A stretch of 64,000 nucleotides of DNA from Betaproteobacteria bacterium (GCA_016720925.1 JADKJR010000004.1:1-64000), one strand, 5' to 3'; positions 51,282 through 61,026 are shown, counted from the first letter of the stretch. Notes: generated by a model not told the origin, from the sequence alone. Program-made: numbers and translations.

Positions 51282-53684
51282 ATGAAAGTCACAGACCTCA
51301 CCAAAACCCTCGCCTACGGCCTCGCACCCGAAGCCGCGAAACCCGCGCTCGACTGGATCGCCGAACACGCCGGGAAATTCCAGCTCTTCATCGGGAACGA
51401 GTGGAAGAATCCTTCTGGCAGGGAATGGTTCGACTCCATCAATCCGGCCACTGGAAAGAAACTCGCGAGCATCGCGCAAGGCACCACGGCCGACGTGAAC
51501 GCCGCCGTCAAAGCTGCGCGCAAGGCCTACCCCGCGTGGTCCGCCACTCCGGGCCACATCCGCGCGCGCTACCTGTACGCGATCGCGCGCCAGATACAGA
51601 AACACGCGCGGCTGTTCGCCGTGCTGGAAACGATGGACAACGGCAAGCCGATCCGCGAGACGCGCGATATCGATATCCCGCTGGTAGCGCGCCACTTCTA
51701 TCATCACGCCGGCTGGGCGCAACTGATGGACCACTCACTGCCCGATCACCAATCGCTCGGCGTGGTCGGCCAGATCATCCCGTGGAATTTTCCGCTGCTG
51801 ATGCTCTCGTGGAAAATTGCGCCGGCGATCGCGATGGGCAACACGGTGGTGCTGAAGCCCGCCGAATTCACCTCGCTCACCGCGCTGCTGTTCGCCGAAA
51901 TCTGCGCATCCGTCGGCCTGCCGCCGGGCGTGGTCAATATCATCACCGGCGATGGTCGCACCGGCGCCGCGCTCGTTGAGCATCCGGACGTGGACAAGAT
52001 CGCCTTCACTGGTTCCACCGATGTCGGTCGCATCATCCGCAAAGCCACCGCCGGCACGCACAAGAAACTCTCGCTCGAACTTGGCGGCAAATCGCCCTTC
52101 ATCGTGTTCGACGATGCCGATCTCGACAGCGCCGTCGAAGGCGTGGTCGACGCGATCTGGTTCAACCAGGGGCAGGTGTGCTGCGCGGGCTCGCGCCTGC
52201 TGGTGCAGGAAGGTGTCGCGGAAAAAATGTACAAGAAACTCCGCGCGCGCATGGAAAAACTGCGCGTCGGCGATCCGCTGGACAAAGGCATCGACATCGG
52301 CGCCATCGTCGCCCCGGTTCAGTTGAAACAAATTGAAGCGCTGGTGAAGCAGGGCGCGGATGAAGGCGCGACCTTGTGGCAACCGAGCTGGGCCCACACA
52401 AAATGCGGCCCCGAAGGCGGCTGCTTTTATCCGCCCACACTCTTCACCAACGTCTCGCCCGCGTCCACCATCGCGCAAGTCGAAATCTTCGGCCCCGTGC
52501 TTGCCGCGATGACCTTCCGCACGCCCGAAGAAGCCGTCAAGCTCGCCAACAACACGCGCTATGGTTTGGCCGCCAGCATCTGGAGTGAGGACATCAACCT
52601 CGCTCTCGATCTCGCCACGCAAGTAAAGGCCGGCACCGTCTGGATCAACAGCACCAATCAATTCGACGCAGCGAGTGGCTTCGGCGGTTATCGCGAATCG
52701 GGTTTCGGGCGGGAAGGAGGCAAGGAAGGGCTCTACGAATACGTCAAACGCAAGTCCGCGCCACAAGGCAAAACCCAAGCGCCCGCGCGCCTCTCCAGCC
52801 AAAAAGCCTCGGAGAAGCGCGCCAGTGCTGGACGTTCACTTCCGGCTTTGCCCCCCATCGACCGCACCGCCAAACTCTTCATCAATGGCAAACAAACGCG
52901 CCCCGCCGGCGGCCTCTCCCTTGCCATCTACGCGCCGGACAAAACCAGAATCGGCGACGTCGGCGCCGGCAACCGCAAGGACATCCGTAACGCCGTCGAA
53001 GCCGCTCGCGCGACCGCAAATGGCTGGGCCAAATCCACCGGCCATAACCGCGCGCAGATCATCTACTACCTCGCCGAAAACCTCGCCGCCCGCGCCGGCG
53101 AATTCGCGCAGCGCATCAGTCAGCAAACGGGCGCATCACCGATCGCGGCCAACGCGGAAGTCGAAGCATCCATCGAGCAGCTCTTCACCGCCGCCGCCTG
53201 GGCCGACAAATACGACGGCCACATCCACGGCGTGCCGCAACGCAACGTCACGCTGGCGATGCCGGAGCCGATGGGCGTGCTCGCCATCGTCATGCCGGAT
53301 GAGCACCCGCTGCTGGCACTGGCCGCGCTCGCCGCACCCGCGCTCGCGATGGGCAATGCGCTGGTGATCGTGCCCTCGCCCAAACACCCGCTCAGCGCCA
53401 CCGATCTCTACCAGGTGCTGGAAACCTCCGACGTGCCGCACGGCACCATCAACATCGTCACCGGCGACCGTGACGAACTGGCCAAAACGTTGAGCGAACA
53501 CGACGACGTGGATGCGATCTGGTATGCAGGTGCTGCAGAAGGCCAGGCCGCCGTGCAGAAAGCCAGTGCCGCCAACATGAAACGCACGTGGGTGATGGAG
53601 GCGGGCGGCGCGCTGCCGAATGTGGACGACGTCCTTCGCGAGGCCACACAGGTGAAGAATATCTGGGTGCCGTATGGGGCGTAG
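51282..53684 (+). CDS. Two-domain aldehyde dehydrogenase, ALDH16-like
   Basis: The 800-residue protein has a complete N-terminal ALDH domain (about 1-495): VVGQIIPWNFPLLMLSWKIAPA, FTGSTDVGR, catalytic Glu in LELGGKSPFIVFDDAD, catalytic Cys in FNQGQVCCAGSRLL and the C-terminal SGFGGYRESGFGREGGKEG. A linker of about 30 residues is followed by a second, shortened ALDH domain (about 525-800) that keeps the fold (IVMPDEHPLLALAALAAPALAMGNALVIV, MEAGGALPN) but has no Cys at all, as in the ALDH16 family with a pseudo-domain. It probably oxidises acetaldehyde made by DeoC. The linker is encoded by a copy of the 66-bp repeat (52771-52836). Confidence 0.9.
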   Translation: MKVTDLTKTLAYGLAPEAAKPALDWIAEHAGKFQLFIGNEWKNPSGREWFDSINPATGKKLASIAQGTTADVNAAVKAARKAYPAWSATPGHIRARYLYAIARQIQKHARLFAVLETMDNGKPIRETRDIDIPLVARHFYHHAGWAQLMDHSLPDHQSLGVVGQIIPWNFPLLMLSWKIAPAIAMGNTVVLKPAEFTSLTALLFAEICASVGLPPGVVNIITGDGRTGAALVEHPDVDKIAFTGSTDVGRIIRKATAGTHKKLSLELGGKSPFIVFDDADLDSAVEGVVDAIWFNQGQVCCAGSRLLVQEGVAEKMYKKLRARMEKLRVGDPLDKGIDIGAIVAPVQLKQIEALVKQGADEGATLWQPSWAHTKCGPEGGCFYPPTLFTNVSPASTIAQVEIFGPVLAAMTFRTPEEAVKLANNTRYGLAASIWSEDINLALDLATQVKAGTVWINSTNQFDAASGFGGYRESGFGREGGKEGLYEYVKRKSAPQGKTQAPARLSSQKASEKRASAGRSLPALPPIDRTAKLFINGKQTRPAGGLSLAIYAPDKTRIGDVGAGNRKDIRNAVEAARATANGWAKSTGHNRAQIIYYLAENLAARAGEFAQRISQQTGASPIAANAEVEASIEQLFTAAAWADKYDGHIHGVPQRNVTLAMPEPMGVLAIVMPDEHPLLALAALAAPALAMGNALVIVPSPKHPLSATDLYQVLETSDVPHGTINIVTGDRDELAKTLSEHDDVDAIWYAGAAEGQAAVQKASAANMKRTWVMEAGGALPNVDDVLREATQVKNIWVPYGA
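52771..52836 (+). repeat. In-frame copy of the 66-bp palindromic repeat within the ALDH gene
   Basis: This 66-base segment matches the copy at 26936-27001 over its full length; 15 bases of the right arm (CGCGCCAGTGCTGGA) and the AAAAAGCCTCG core are identical, the left arm is more diverged. It falls exactly into the linker between the two ALDH domains and is translated as 22 codons (around LSSQKASEKRASAG) without disturbing the frame. Confidence 0.75.
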
Positions 53685-53891
53685 TTGTCGCACGTAATCA
53701 CGTGTAAGTAGTCGCAGTTACGTGCGGTGGCGCGCGGGGCAACGCAAGCGCAGGCCACGGAAAACCGGGATATTGACACCGCAAAGACGGGAGCCACCCC
53801 GCTGGCGCGAGCAGAATGTTAACCACGATCTTTTGATATAAGTCACAATTCCCGAATCAGTTCAGAAAACTGTTCAAGAAAGGAGGCCAAC

Positions 53892-54707
53892 ATGTCGGAC
53901 GTCATCAATATCCTGCTGCAGGAGCATCGCAATATTTCCCGGGTGCTGGACCTCATCCAGCGGCAAGCGGCCAATTTGGCCAGCCGCGCGCCGGTGAACT
54001 ATCGTTTGCTGGAGAGTTGCTTCCAGTATCTGTCGAGTTATCCCGAGAAATGCCATCACCCGAAGGAAGACCTGGTCTACCGGAAATTGCGCAGCAACTG
54101 CCCGGATATCGTGGATTCGCTCAGGGACCTGGTCGATGAGCACGAGACGCTTGCGTATTTCACGCGGAACCTGCGGCGCAGCATCGCGGTCGTGCAGCAT
54201 CAATTGCCGACGGTCAACACACCATTGGCCGAACAACTGACCACTTATCTGGACGCCTACCATCTGCACATGGCGACGGAAGAAAAGTGTTTCTTTCCTC
54301 TGGCGCTGAAGCGGCTCAGTCACGATGAGCTCGCGGAAATCGATTTCACGCTCTTCGATCAACCGGATCATCTGTTTGACCGCGAAGCCGAAGCGAAGCT
54401 CGCCGAATTGCACCGGGCCATTTCCCAATCGGGCGCGGTCGAAGACCTGCGGGCCGACCACCGCGAAGAGGCCGCGTGGCTCGCCGCGCTACATGACATC
54501 GCCAATTTCAACGACGCCATGCAACGCGCCGGCGATCCGGTTTTGCTGGCCCGCTCGTCCAGCGGCGGTTATGAACTGAAAGATGGCGGACAGGTGCTGC
54601 TGTACATCCCGCCCTGCAGCGAATCCCGCGCAGCGTGGTGCGCCTACTACTACCGCAAGGCGACCAACCCACCTGACAATGTTTTTACCATTGATCGCGC
54701 GGGGTAG
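53892..54707 (+). CDS. Hemerythrin-like HHE-domain protein
   Basis: The 271-residue protein begins with a hemerythrin HHE four-helix domain (about residues 1-160). Candidate iron ligands are the His in LLQEHRNISRVL, HHPKEDLVYRKL (HxxxE), VDEHETLAYFT and LHMATEEKCFFPLA. The remaining about 110 residues are a separate C-terminal part with no recognised domain, containing YELKDGGQVLLYIPP. Such proteins bind O2 or NO through a di-iron centre or serve as oxygen sensors. GGAGG lies directly before the ATG. It is a single gene with AT-rich upstream DNA. Confidence 0.85.
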   Translation: MSDVINILLQEHRNISRVLDLIQRQAANLASRAPVNYRLLESCFQYLSSYPEKCHHPKEDLVYRKLRSNCPDIVDSLRDLVDEHETLAYFTRNLRRSIAVVQHQLPTVNTPLAEQLTTYLDAYHLHMATEEKCFFPLALKRLSHDELAEIDFTLFDQPDHLFDREAEAKLAELHRAISQSGAVEDLRADHREEAAWLAALHDIANFNDAMQRAGDPVLLARSSSGGYELKDGGQVLLYIPPCSESRAAWCAYYYRKATNPPDNVFTIDRAG

Positions 54708-54745
54708 CGGCGCATTCGAGGAATTGCGCGACAGCGGAGAGCCCC

Positions 54746-54967
54746 ATCAAGGTCGATGCCAAGCACGACAAAGTGGAATGCGAGAACGACCAAGTGCGCG
54801 TGCTACACATCAACTACGGCGTCAATGAAAACCCGTCATGCACGAACATCCGAACGTCGTCGCCATCTTCCTGACCGATGGACACACGAAATTCACGTTG
54901 CCCGATGGCAAGACCATCAATGCGCCGATCAAAGCAGGCACCACGCAAGAACTATCAGGGTCTACCC
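54746..54967 (+). pseudogene. Remnant of a cupin-domain protein gene
   Basis: Frame 1 codes KVDAKHDKVECENDQVRVLH and INYGVNE, and after a one-base loss around 54829 the next frame continues VMHEHPNVVAIFLTDGHTKF, TLPDGKTINAPIKAGTTQE. Together they resemble the small cupin proteins with EHPxxV-FLTDGHTKFT, but the start is missing and the end is cut where the minus-strand delta-60 gene ends (54971). It is a decayed fragment, with both a frameshift and truncation. Confidence 0.6.
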
Positions 54968-54970
54968 TCA

Positions 54971-57900
54971 TTAGTCAACCGCAAGTAAGGGAAGCAACTT
55001 TCCAGACCGCCATTTGACAATCGACAAATCTACGCCATCGATGCTGCCGTTGGTGTTGACGTCATAGGCAAAGTTATCGCCCGCCGTAATCGACTGTCCC
55101 ATCCGGCGTTTTATGGCGCTGATGTCGGCCGCATTTATTTTGCGCGAACCGGTGATATCGCCGAAAAGAAAGCCGACATTGACCTCGACAGAGGTCAATC
55201 CATTGACGCCGGTGGCTCGGACCTTTGCGCGTGTCATATCGGCAATCGGCGGTAGCAGGATGCTGACTTCATTACCGGAAAAAACTGGCGTCGGATTTCC
55301 CAACGATATGCCGTTGGCATCTTCAACCGTTGTCGATCCAACGGAAGCAATTGTGGTGTCGAACCGAAAGACGATGGTATGGCCCATGCCGCTTGCGCGC
55401 GGCTCCACGAAAATGGGGCCGGAGATTCCCGCGACGGGGTCGAGCCTGAGATCGAACGCTCCGCTCTGTCCGGCGTGATGTTTGCGTGAAAACGCGTTCA
55501 CCAGGTTGGGGCCGATCGCGTTGCCGTCGGCCACGGTTTTGATGACGTTGGCGAAGATTCTTCCGCCGGCGCTGGTGCTCCCCGTCAGGATCATCGAGCC
55601 GTCCGCCGCGAACGCGACGCCGATCAGCCAGCTGTCGGCTGGCAACGCATAGAAGCGGACGCCGCCGCTGCCAAAGCTGCTATCCGGTCGGCCATCGGGC
55701 ATGAAACGCGCCAGCATGGGCACGTATGTCACGGTGCCCAAGCTACCAAATCCGACGATGGCAATGCGGCCATTGGGCGCGATGGCCGCATGAAAGGCGT
55801 TGCCATTGTTGGCTGTTCCCGCCGACACCGTCACAAAACTGAATCCGCCGTTGCCAAACGTGGTATCCAGTGTGCCGTTGGCATTCGCCTGCATCAGGCC
55901 CACTTCGCCATCAGTGCCTTTGCTTGCGTTGAGCACGGCAAGTATTTTTCCGTTGGGCAGCACAAAGCCCATTGCGGACGCAAAAAGCAGGCTGTGCCCG
56001 GCAGGGAGTGGAAACGCCGCCATGCCGCCCGTCCCGAAACTCGGATCCAGCGTGCCGCTGGTGGTGAACCGCGTCAACCTCACTTCGCCCGCGCCATCGC
56101 CCATCAGCACCGCGCGGCCGTTGCCATCGAGGTCCATGGCGCGGCACTGGGTCGCTCCAATGACGAAAGCACTCGTTGCCAAGCCATTGATCCCATAGCC
56201 CGTGTCGCGTGTCCCGTCCGCATTGAAACGTACCGCGAGCATTTCCCTGCCGGCTGCGCTTGCCGGGACATAGCGGGACGCCAGCAGTATCTTGCCGTCG
56301 CCTTGCAATCGCACGGCACGACCGGCGCTGGCATTGAAAGTATTCGGAACGACAAAGGACGATTGGCCCGCACTGGGGCCGGCATTGAATGCGGGATCGA
56401 GGCCACCATTACCCAATACTCGCGCTGCACCGAGCGTCTGCTCTGGCGAGAGTGGCGGCTGCGCGCCGAATCCGCCGGTCAGGACAATATTGCCGTCCGG
56501 CTGCAACACAAAATCGCGCGCGCCCCATGTCCAGTTGTCTTCGGTAAAAAAGGACGTGTGCCCGCCGCCTCCAAAGGTCGCGTCCAGCGAGCCGCCGGGA
56601 AGAAATCGCGAAACACGAAACGCGCCTTTTGTGCCGAATGACATATTGCCGATCGCGAGGATTCGGCCATCGGCCAAAACCTTGGGGCGAATGTAGTCGC
56701 CATAGGAAAACGACAACGTCGAGTACGTCACCGACGTGCGCGCGCCTGTGATCGAGAGGGCGGTAGTTACCGCATCGTCTTTGACGGCCACGGTTCGCCG
56801 GCTGACAGCAACAATTTCATTTCCGTTCCAGCCGATTGCGCCGCCGTCACCCGTGTCGGATTCGGGTGCGAGAAAAACGCCGTTTGTGCCGAAAGCGCTT
56901 GCGCGGCCACCATTTGCGTCGACCGCGATCACCGCCAGCTGACTATTGCCCGCGCCGCCTCGGCCGGCGGCAATAAAACGTCCATCGGGATGCTTGAACA
57001 TGGCGAACATTTTGTCCTGCGTGCTGCCAAGGTCGATCAGAGTGGACGCAAAGGTCGGATCGGTGGCGCCGGACAATGTCATACCCCATATGTACAGGTC
57101 TTTCCCGCCGGTAATGCCGGTGGTGCAGCCGGCGACAATCCGGATAGCGTCAATCGTCACGCTCCGGCAATCGCTCGGGTCACCGGGTGTCGGAAAGGAA
57201 AGGGTGCCGCCGAATGCAAAATCCGGATCAGGGGAGCCGCTGGCGGTGAGCCTGGCGACAAACGCCCGCGTGGTGGAAACATCGGGACCATAACTTCCTG
57301 CTACCACGATTCTTCCATCAGCTTGTATGGCGACCGCATTGGCGGCATTAGGCCCGCTCCAACGGTAAAACGCATCCAGCCTCCACTGAGAGGCGGGAGA
57401 TTGACCCGAATGCGGCGTCCGGCGTTCCGTCGGCACGGAATCGCGCGACAAATACCTGGCCCTGATCGCTACCCGCGACGATGATTTTTCCGTCCGGGGC
57501 GATTGCGATCGCATTGAACCGCTGTTGATAACCGGCATTGTTGTCGGTCAGCACCGGCAATGTCCGGCCACTGTCGCTGCCGAACCCCAGGTCCGGAATG
57601 CCATCGGCGTTGTAGCGGGTCACAAAGGGGAATTCGATGCTGTTATACAAACTCGGAACAGTAGAGGGCAATACACCATTCTCGATTGTCAGGAGTTGCC
57701 CGTTGCTCAATGTGATGCCGTTGATCGTCGTGCCGCGCCCGGCGATGCCCTGATATCCCCATGAGGTGTCGAGTGTGTGGTCCGTGTTGAATCGGGCCAC
57801 GCCACCGCCGAAGGGCACGCTGCCTGCAGGGGTGCCGCCTATTGCGCCGCCGCCATTGGCAACCGGCGCCTCGAAGGAGACCAGGTATCGACCATCCGCC

Positions 57901-58070
57901 TGTGCAACGAATCCGGTTGGCGTATGCGCGGCCTGCCCCATGTTGACCGACGAGACGCCATTGACGCCGAAAGTCGGATCAAGGTCGCCCGAGGCCCCGA
58001 GCGCGCCGTGCGACGACGCGAGCGAGATCGAAATGGCAACGGATAGGGATCGGAAAATGGATCGGGACAG
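54971..58070 (-). pseudogene. Secreted delta-60-repeat protein with dockerin-like C-terminus, frameshifted
   Basis: The gene would code about 1030 residues. A signal-peptide-like start (LSRSIFRSLSVAISISLASS) lies around 58070, but without ATG/GTG/TTG, so the start is unresolved. Then follow about ten copies of the roughly 60-residue propeller-like repeat (LDPxFG-x-G...LQxDGKIxxAG), known as delta-60. The frame changes by +1 near 57400 (GTPDAAFG joins SPASQWRLDAFYRW). The end, FGDITGSRKINAADISAIKR and YDVNTNGSIDGVDLSIVKW, is a pair of calcium-loop repeats as in type I dockerins. It would be an exported, calcium-binding surface protein. The frameshift and missing start suggest decay. Confidence 0.8.
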
Positions 58071-58524
58071 GGTTACTGGAAATAGCGTCCTTTGTATTTG
58101 GGAATCGGACCCGCCAGAAGCCTTCAGGAAGGGCAGCAGCCGGCTGCGACAATCGATGTCGTGTTAAGTGCGCCCCATTGCATTCTTATCTTTTGAAGCG
58201 CTGGCGCGATCTGGTGTCATTGCGCAGAAAAGCGGGAGTTGGTGTTGCCGTTGGCGGCGCCTGGGGAGGCTAGGTGGCGATCGAAGGAGTCATGTCGGGT
58301 AGCAGGCGCGCAATTGCATGTGCGCACATTCGCACATGCGGCCAATTGCGCCATGGCGCTGGATTCCGCTATGCTTGCTTACCGCATGTTTGAAATACAA
58401 TCCGTATCGTGTTAGTGCAGAAACCCGACATTGTCGTCATCGCGGGCGCGCCCTGTGCCGGGTGGACGGACATGCGTTTCCCGCTGTATGTCAACACCGG
58501 CTTGAGCGGCGCAAGGGCGGTGAG
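58071..58524. other. Intergenic region, no gene recognised
   Basis: This 454-base gap lies between the divergent delta-60 gene and the PAS-like gene and should contain both promoters. No protein, RNA or strong repeat was found. A segment at 58196-58250 shares a few words with the 66-bp repeat but is too diverged to call. Confidence 0.4.
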
Positions 58525-59073
58525 ATGAGTACGAAGGGTGACATCGTCTATTGGCTGAATGATCGGGATGAAGTCTGTTTCGTGAACAGCGAATACGACG
58601 AATTCGCGGGCGCAAATGCCGGGGTGGCAGTCACGTCAGAGGCGGTTCTTCATCGTCCGTTGTGGGATTTCATCACCGATCCGAGCACGCGGCAGATTTA
58701 CCGCGATGTGTTAAGCCGCGTGCGTGGCGGCCGCGCGATTCAATTCAGCCTGCGCTGCGATTCGCCCACCTGCCGGCGGCTGCTGCAGATGAAGGTTTGC
58801 AAAGGCGAAGATCGAATTATCGAGTTTCGAGTTCGCACGATTTCAGAGGAAGACCGGGTATGCCAGCCGCTGTTCGACCCTGGCACGACCCGTTCCGCAG
58901 ATCTGCTGTCTGTCTGTGGGTGGTGCAAGAAGGTTAAGGTCGAAGACGGCTGGCTGGAAGTGGAAGACGCCATCACGCACTTGCAGCTTTTCGAGCGCTC
59001 GGTGCTTCCCGGAATAACCCATGGGATTTGCGAGCGTTGCCATCATTCGATGATGGATATGCTGGCAACTTGA
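58525..59073 (+). CDS. PAS-like sensory protein with cysteine-rich C-terminal motif
   Basis: The 182-residue protein has a PAS-like domain (about residues 5-120: VYWLNDRDEVCFVNSEYDEFA, WDFITDPSTRQIYRDVL, IEFRVRTISEE) and a C-terminal motif CGWCKKVKVEDGWLEVEDAI...HGICERCHHSMM that could bind a metal through two CxxC pairs. Similar short proteins with CAWCKKV-x-HGICPxC occur in proteobacteria without an attached kinase, and the same tail is found behind sensory PAS modules. There is no output domain. GGGCGGTGAG before ATG 58525 fixes the start; upstream ORF extension to 58318 is spurious. Ligand or redox sensing is an inference. Confidence 0.75.
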   Translation: MSTKGDIVYWLNDRDEVCFVNSEYDEFAGANAGVAVTSEAVLHRPLWDFITDPSTRQIYRDVLSRVRGGRAIQFSLRCDSPTCRRLLQMKVCKGEDRIIEFRVRTISEEDRVCQPLFDPGTTRSADLLSVCGWCKKVKVEDGWLEVEDAITHLQLFERSVLPGITHGICERCHHSMMDMLAT

Positions 59074-59614
59074 TGGCCGGCAAGGCCATCAGGCCGTTAA
59101 AGCTGCACCGTGCCAGGCTCGGTACTTTCATCGCCGGGGATACATGGAATTCCCGGCCGCCGCTTGAAATGCGTAACGAGGGCAGACACGAATATAGGAT
59201 GTTGAATGGCGGATACGGTTCGTTTGAGCGAACATGGTGCCAAAGGCGGTAGGTGGGCAAATTGCGCATAAGACGGGAGTTCACCTCCCTTATTGAGTGC
59301 CTCTAAAAGAGCTGAATGCACTAAACAGAGAAGAATGGGTCACGACGGCCGCGCTCGTATTCGCTCATCACCGGCAATCCACTTCGTGCGTCCCCACGTT
59401 CACCGGCACGTTCTTACGTTTGCGAATTCGCTAACACGAAGAGTCCGGTCGTGACGGTGAAACGAAAGCCGGGTAGGGCTGGCGGCGCTGGAATGCGGGA
59501 TGACTGATCCGGGCGCCATGGCGATTTCTTCATGGGATAACGACGCAAAATCCCAGCATTCATGAGCCTCCCGGCAGGAAAAAGCCTGAAACACCGCGCC
59601 CAATGGCGATCTCG
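59074..59614. other. Intergenic region of 541 bases
   Basis: No gene is supported. The region contains GGGAGTTCACCTCCC at 59275-59289, a small hairpin, and at its right end a degenerate copy of the 66-bp repeat. Confidence 0.4.
59548..59613 (+). repeat. Diverged copy of the 66-bp palindromic repeat
   Basis: The segment begins AAATCCCAGCATT and its centre reads GAAAAAGCCTGAAACACCGC, close to the AAAAAAGCCTCGAACGCCGC core of the copy at 26936; the terminal arms are poorly preserved. Length is 66 bases, and it ends just before the stop codon of the Bug receptor gene, again at a 3' gene end. Confidence 0.55.
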
Positions 59615-60679
59615 CTACCCGCCGGCCTTGATACCCGCAGACTTCACCACTTCGCCGTAGCGGGCAAGATCACGCTTGATTTCCGCACCAAATTTTTCCG
59701 GTGTTCCGGGTGTGGCGGTGATGCCGAGCACGTCGAGCCGCGCGCGCGTGTCAGGATCCGTGAGCACCGCGTTCAGTTCGGTGCTTAACCGGTCGATGAT
59801 GGCCTTGGGGGTTTTGGCCGGCGCGAGCAACCCGACCCAGGAGTTGATTTCAAAATCGGCGATACCGCTTTCGATGAATGTCGGCACATCCGGCAATGCG
59901 GAAGATCGTTGCATGCTCGATACGGCAATCGCCGTGAGCTTGCCGGACTTTATGTGCTGCAATGCGCCCGCGACGGCCGTGTACACCAGCGGCACGCTGC
60001 CACCGAGCACATCGATCAGCGCCTGCCCGCCGCCTTTGTAGGGAATGTGAACCAGGTTGGCGCCGGACCGCTGCTTGAACAGCTCACCGGCGATGTGCGG
60101 CGTACCACCGGTGCCCGATGTGCCATAGGACAATCCGCCGGGCTCTTTTTTCGATAGCGCGATGACGTCGCGCAAGTTCTTCACGGGCACGGAGGGGTTG
60201 GCGACCAGGATGAGAATGGCATCGCCGATCTTGCCCACCGGGACGAAGTCCTTTTCAGTGTTGAACGGGATTTTTTCAAACACGTGCGGATTGATGACCA
60301 GCGTGCCATCGAAGCCAAGCAGCAGCGTGTAGCCGTCCGCGTCCGCCGTGGTGACGAGCTGCGTGCCGATGTTGCCCGAGGCGCCGGGCTTGTTGTCGAC
60401 AATGACGGGTTGACCGAGCCGTTTCGAAAGCTGCTCGGCGATCACCCGGCCGCTCGTATCGGTTACGCCGCCGGGCGTGAACGGCACGACCAGCCGGATT
60501 GGTTTATTTGGGTAGGGCAGCGTCTGTGCAAAGGCGGGGTGTATTGCAGCGACGGTGCCGGCCAGCGCCAGGGCCATGGCGGCACGCACTGCCCAGTGAC
60601 GGGACGAAGGGTGGATTGCGTTCGTTCGTGCGGCGGATTCCGTTTGTACGCCGTGGCTCAACGTCGACTGATCGTTCAT
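59615..60679 (-). CDS. Bug/TctC family periplasmic solute-binding protein
   Basis: The 354-residue protein is an extracytoplasmic receptor of the tripartite tricarboxylate transporter (TTT) family. A long signal region (about 51 residues, ending AFAQ) is followed by YPNKPIRLVVPFTPGGVTD, QPVIVDNKPGASGNIGT and IPYKGGGQALIDVLGG, the hallmarks of Bug proteins that bind carboxylates such as tricarboxylates or aromatic acids. AGGAG precedes ATG 60679 at a perfect distance; a frame from 60748 is spurious. No tctA/tctB genes lie close by, so it is an orphan receptor, which is common in Burkholderiales. Confidence 0.93.
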   Translation of the reverse strand: MNDQSTLSHGVQTESAARTNAIHPSSRHWAVRAAMALALAGTVAAIHPAFAQTLPYPNKPIRLVVPFTPGGVTDTSGRVIAEQLSKRLGQPVIVDNKPGASGNIGTQLVTTADADGYTLLLGFDGTLVINPHVFEKIPFNTEKDFVPVGKIGDAILILVANPSVPVKNLRDVIALSKKEPGGLSYGTSGTGGTPHIAGELFKQRSGANLVHIPYKGGGQALIDVLGGSVPLVYTAVAGALQHIKSGKLTAIAVSSMQRSSALPDVPTFIESGIADFEINSWVGLLAPAKTPKAIIDRLSTELNAVLTDPDTRARLDVLGITATPGTPEKFGAEIKRDLARYGEVVKSAGIKAGG

Positions 60680-61026
60680 CGGTGGCTCCTGAGTCTGGTG
60701 ATGGTGTGATTGTATGCTGATGCCGCGCGGTAAGAGTATGGGTTGCATTGTGGTTACGTACTGAGCATTTCTTGGCTGAAATTGCGGGAGTTAAAGGAAG
60801 TGAATGAGGGGATCTAGCTCGAAATACCACTACTGGGCAGGCTGCGGATCGTTTACGGTAAACCCTTTCGCCCGGGGCGCGCCGACAACTTTTTCGGGAC
60901 CCTATCGGTGATGACCGGCCCCGGATAGAATCGGCACTTCCAATCATCCCCCGCTGGCGCTTCTGTCGCGGCGCGCCTCGCCCGCGCGCATAGCCGAAGT
61001 CGCCGTCGCCTGAAAGTGAGGAAACG
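60680..61026. other. Intergenic region of 347 bases
   Basis: Divergent gap between the Bug receptor and the TPR lipoprotein; promoters for both are expected, but no motif was convincing and no gene was found. Confidence 0.4.

Noticed and set aside
54971..58070. Long plus-strand open frames opposite the delta-60 gene
   Set aside because: They mirror the periodic codon use of the minus-strand repeats; no domains and no ribosome sites.
58196..58255. Possible further copy of the 66-bp repeat
   Set aside because: Shares CTGGCGCG and an AAAAGC word only; too diverged to separate from chance in GC-rich DNA.
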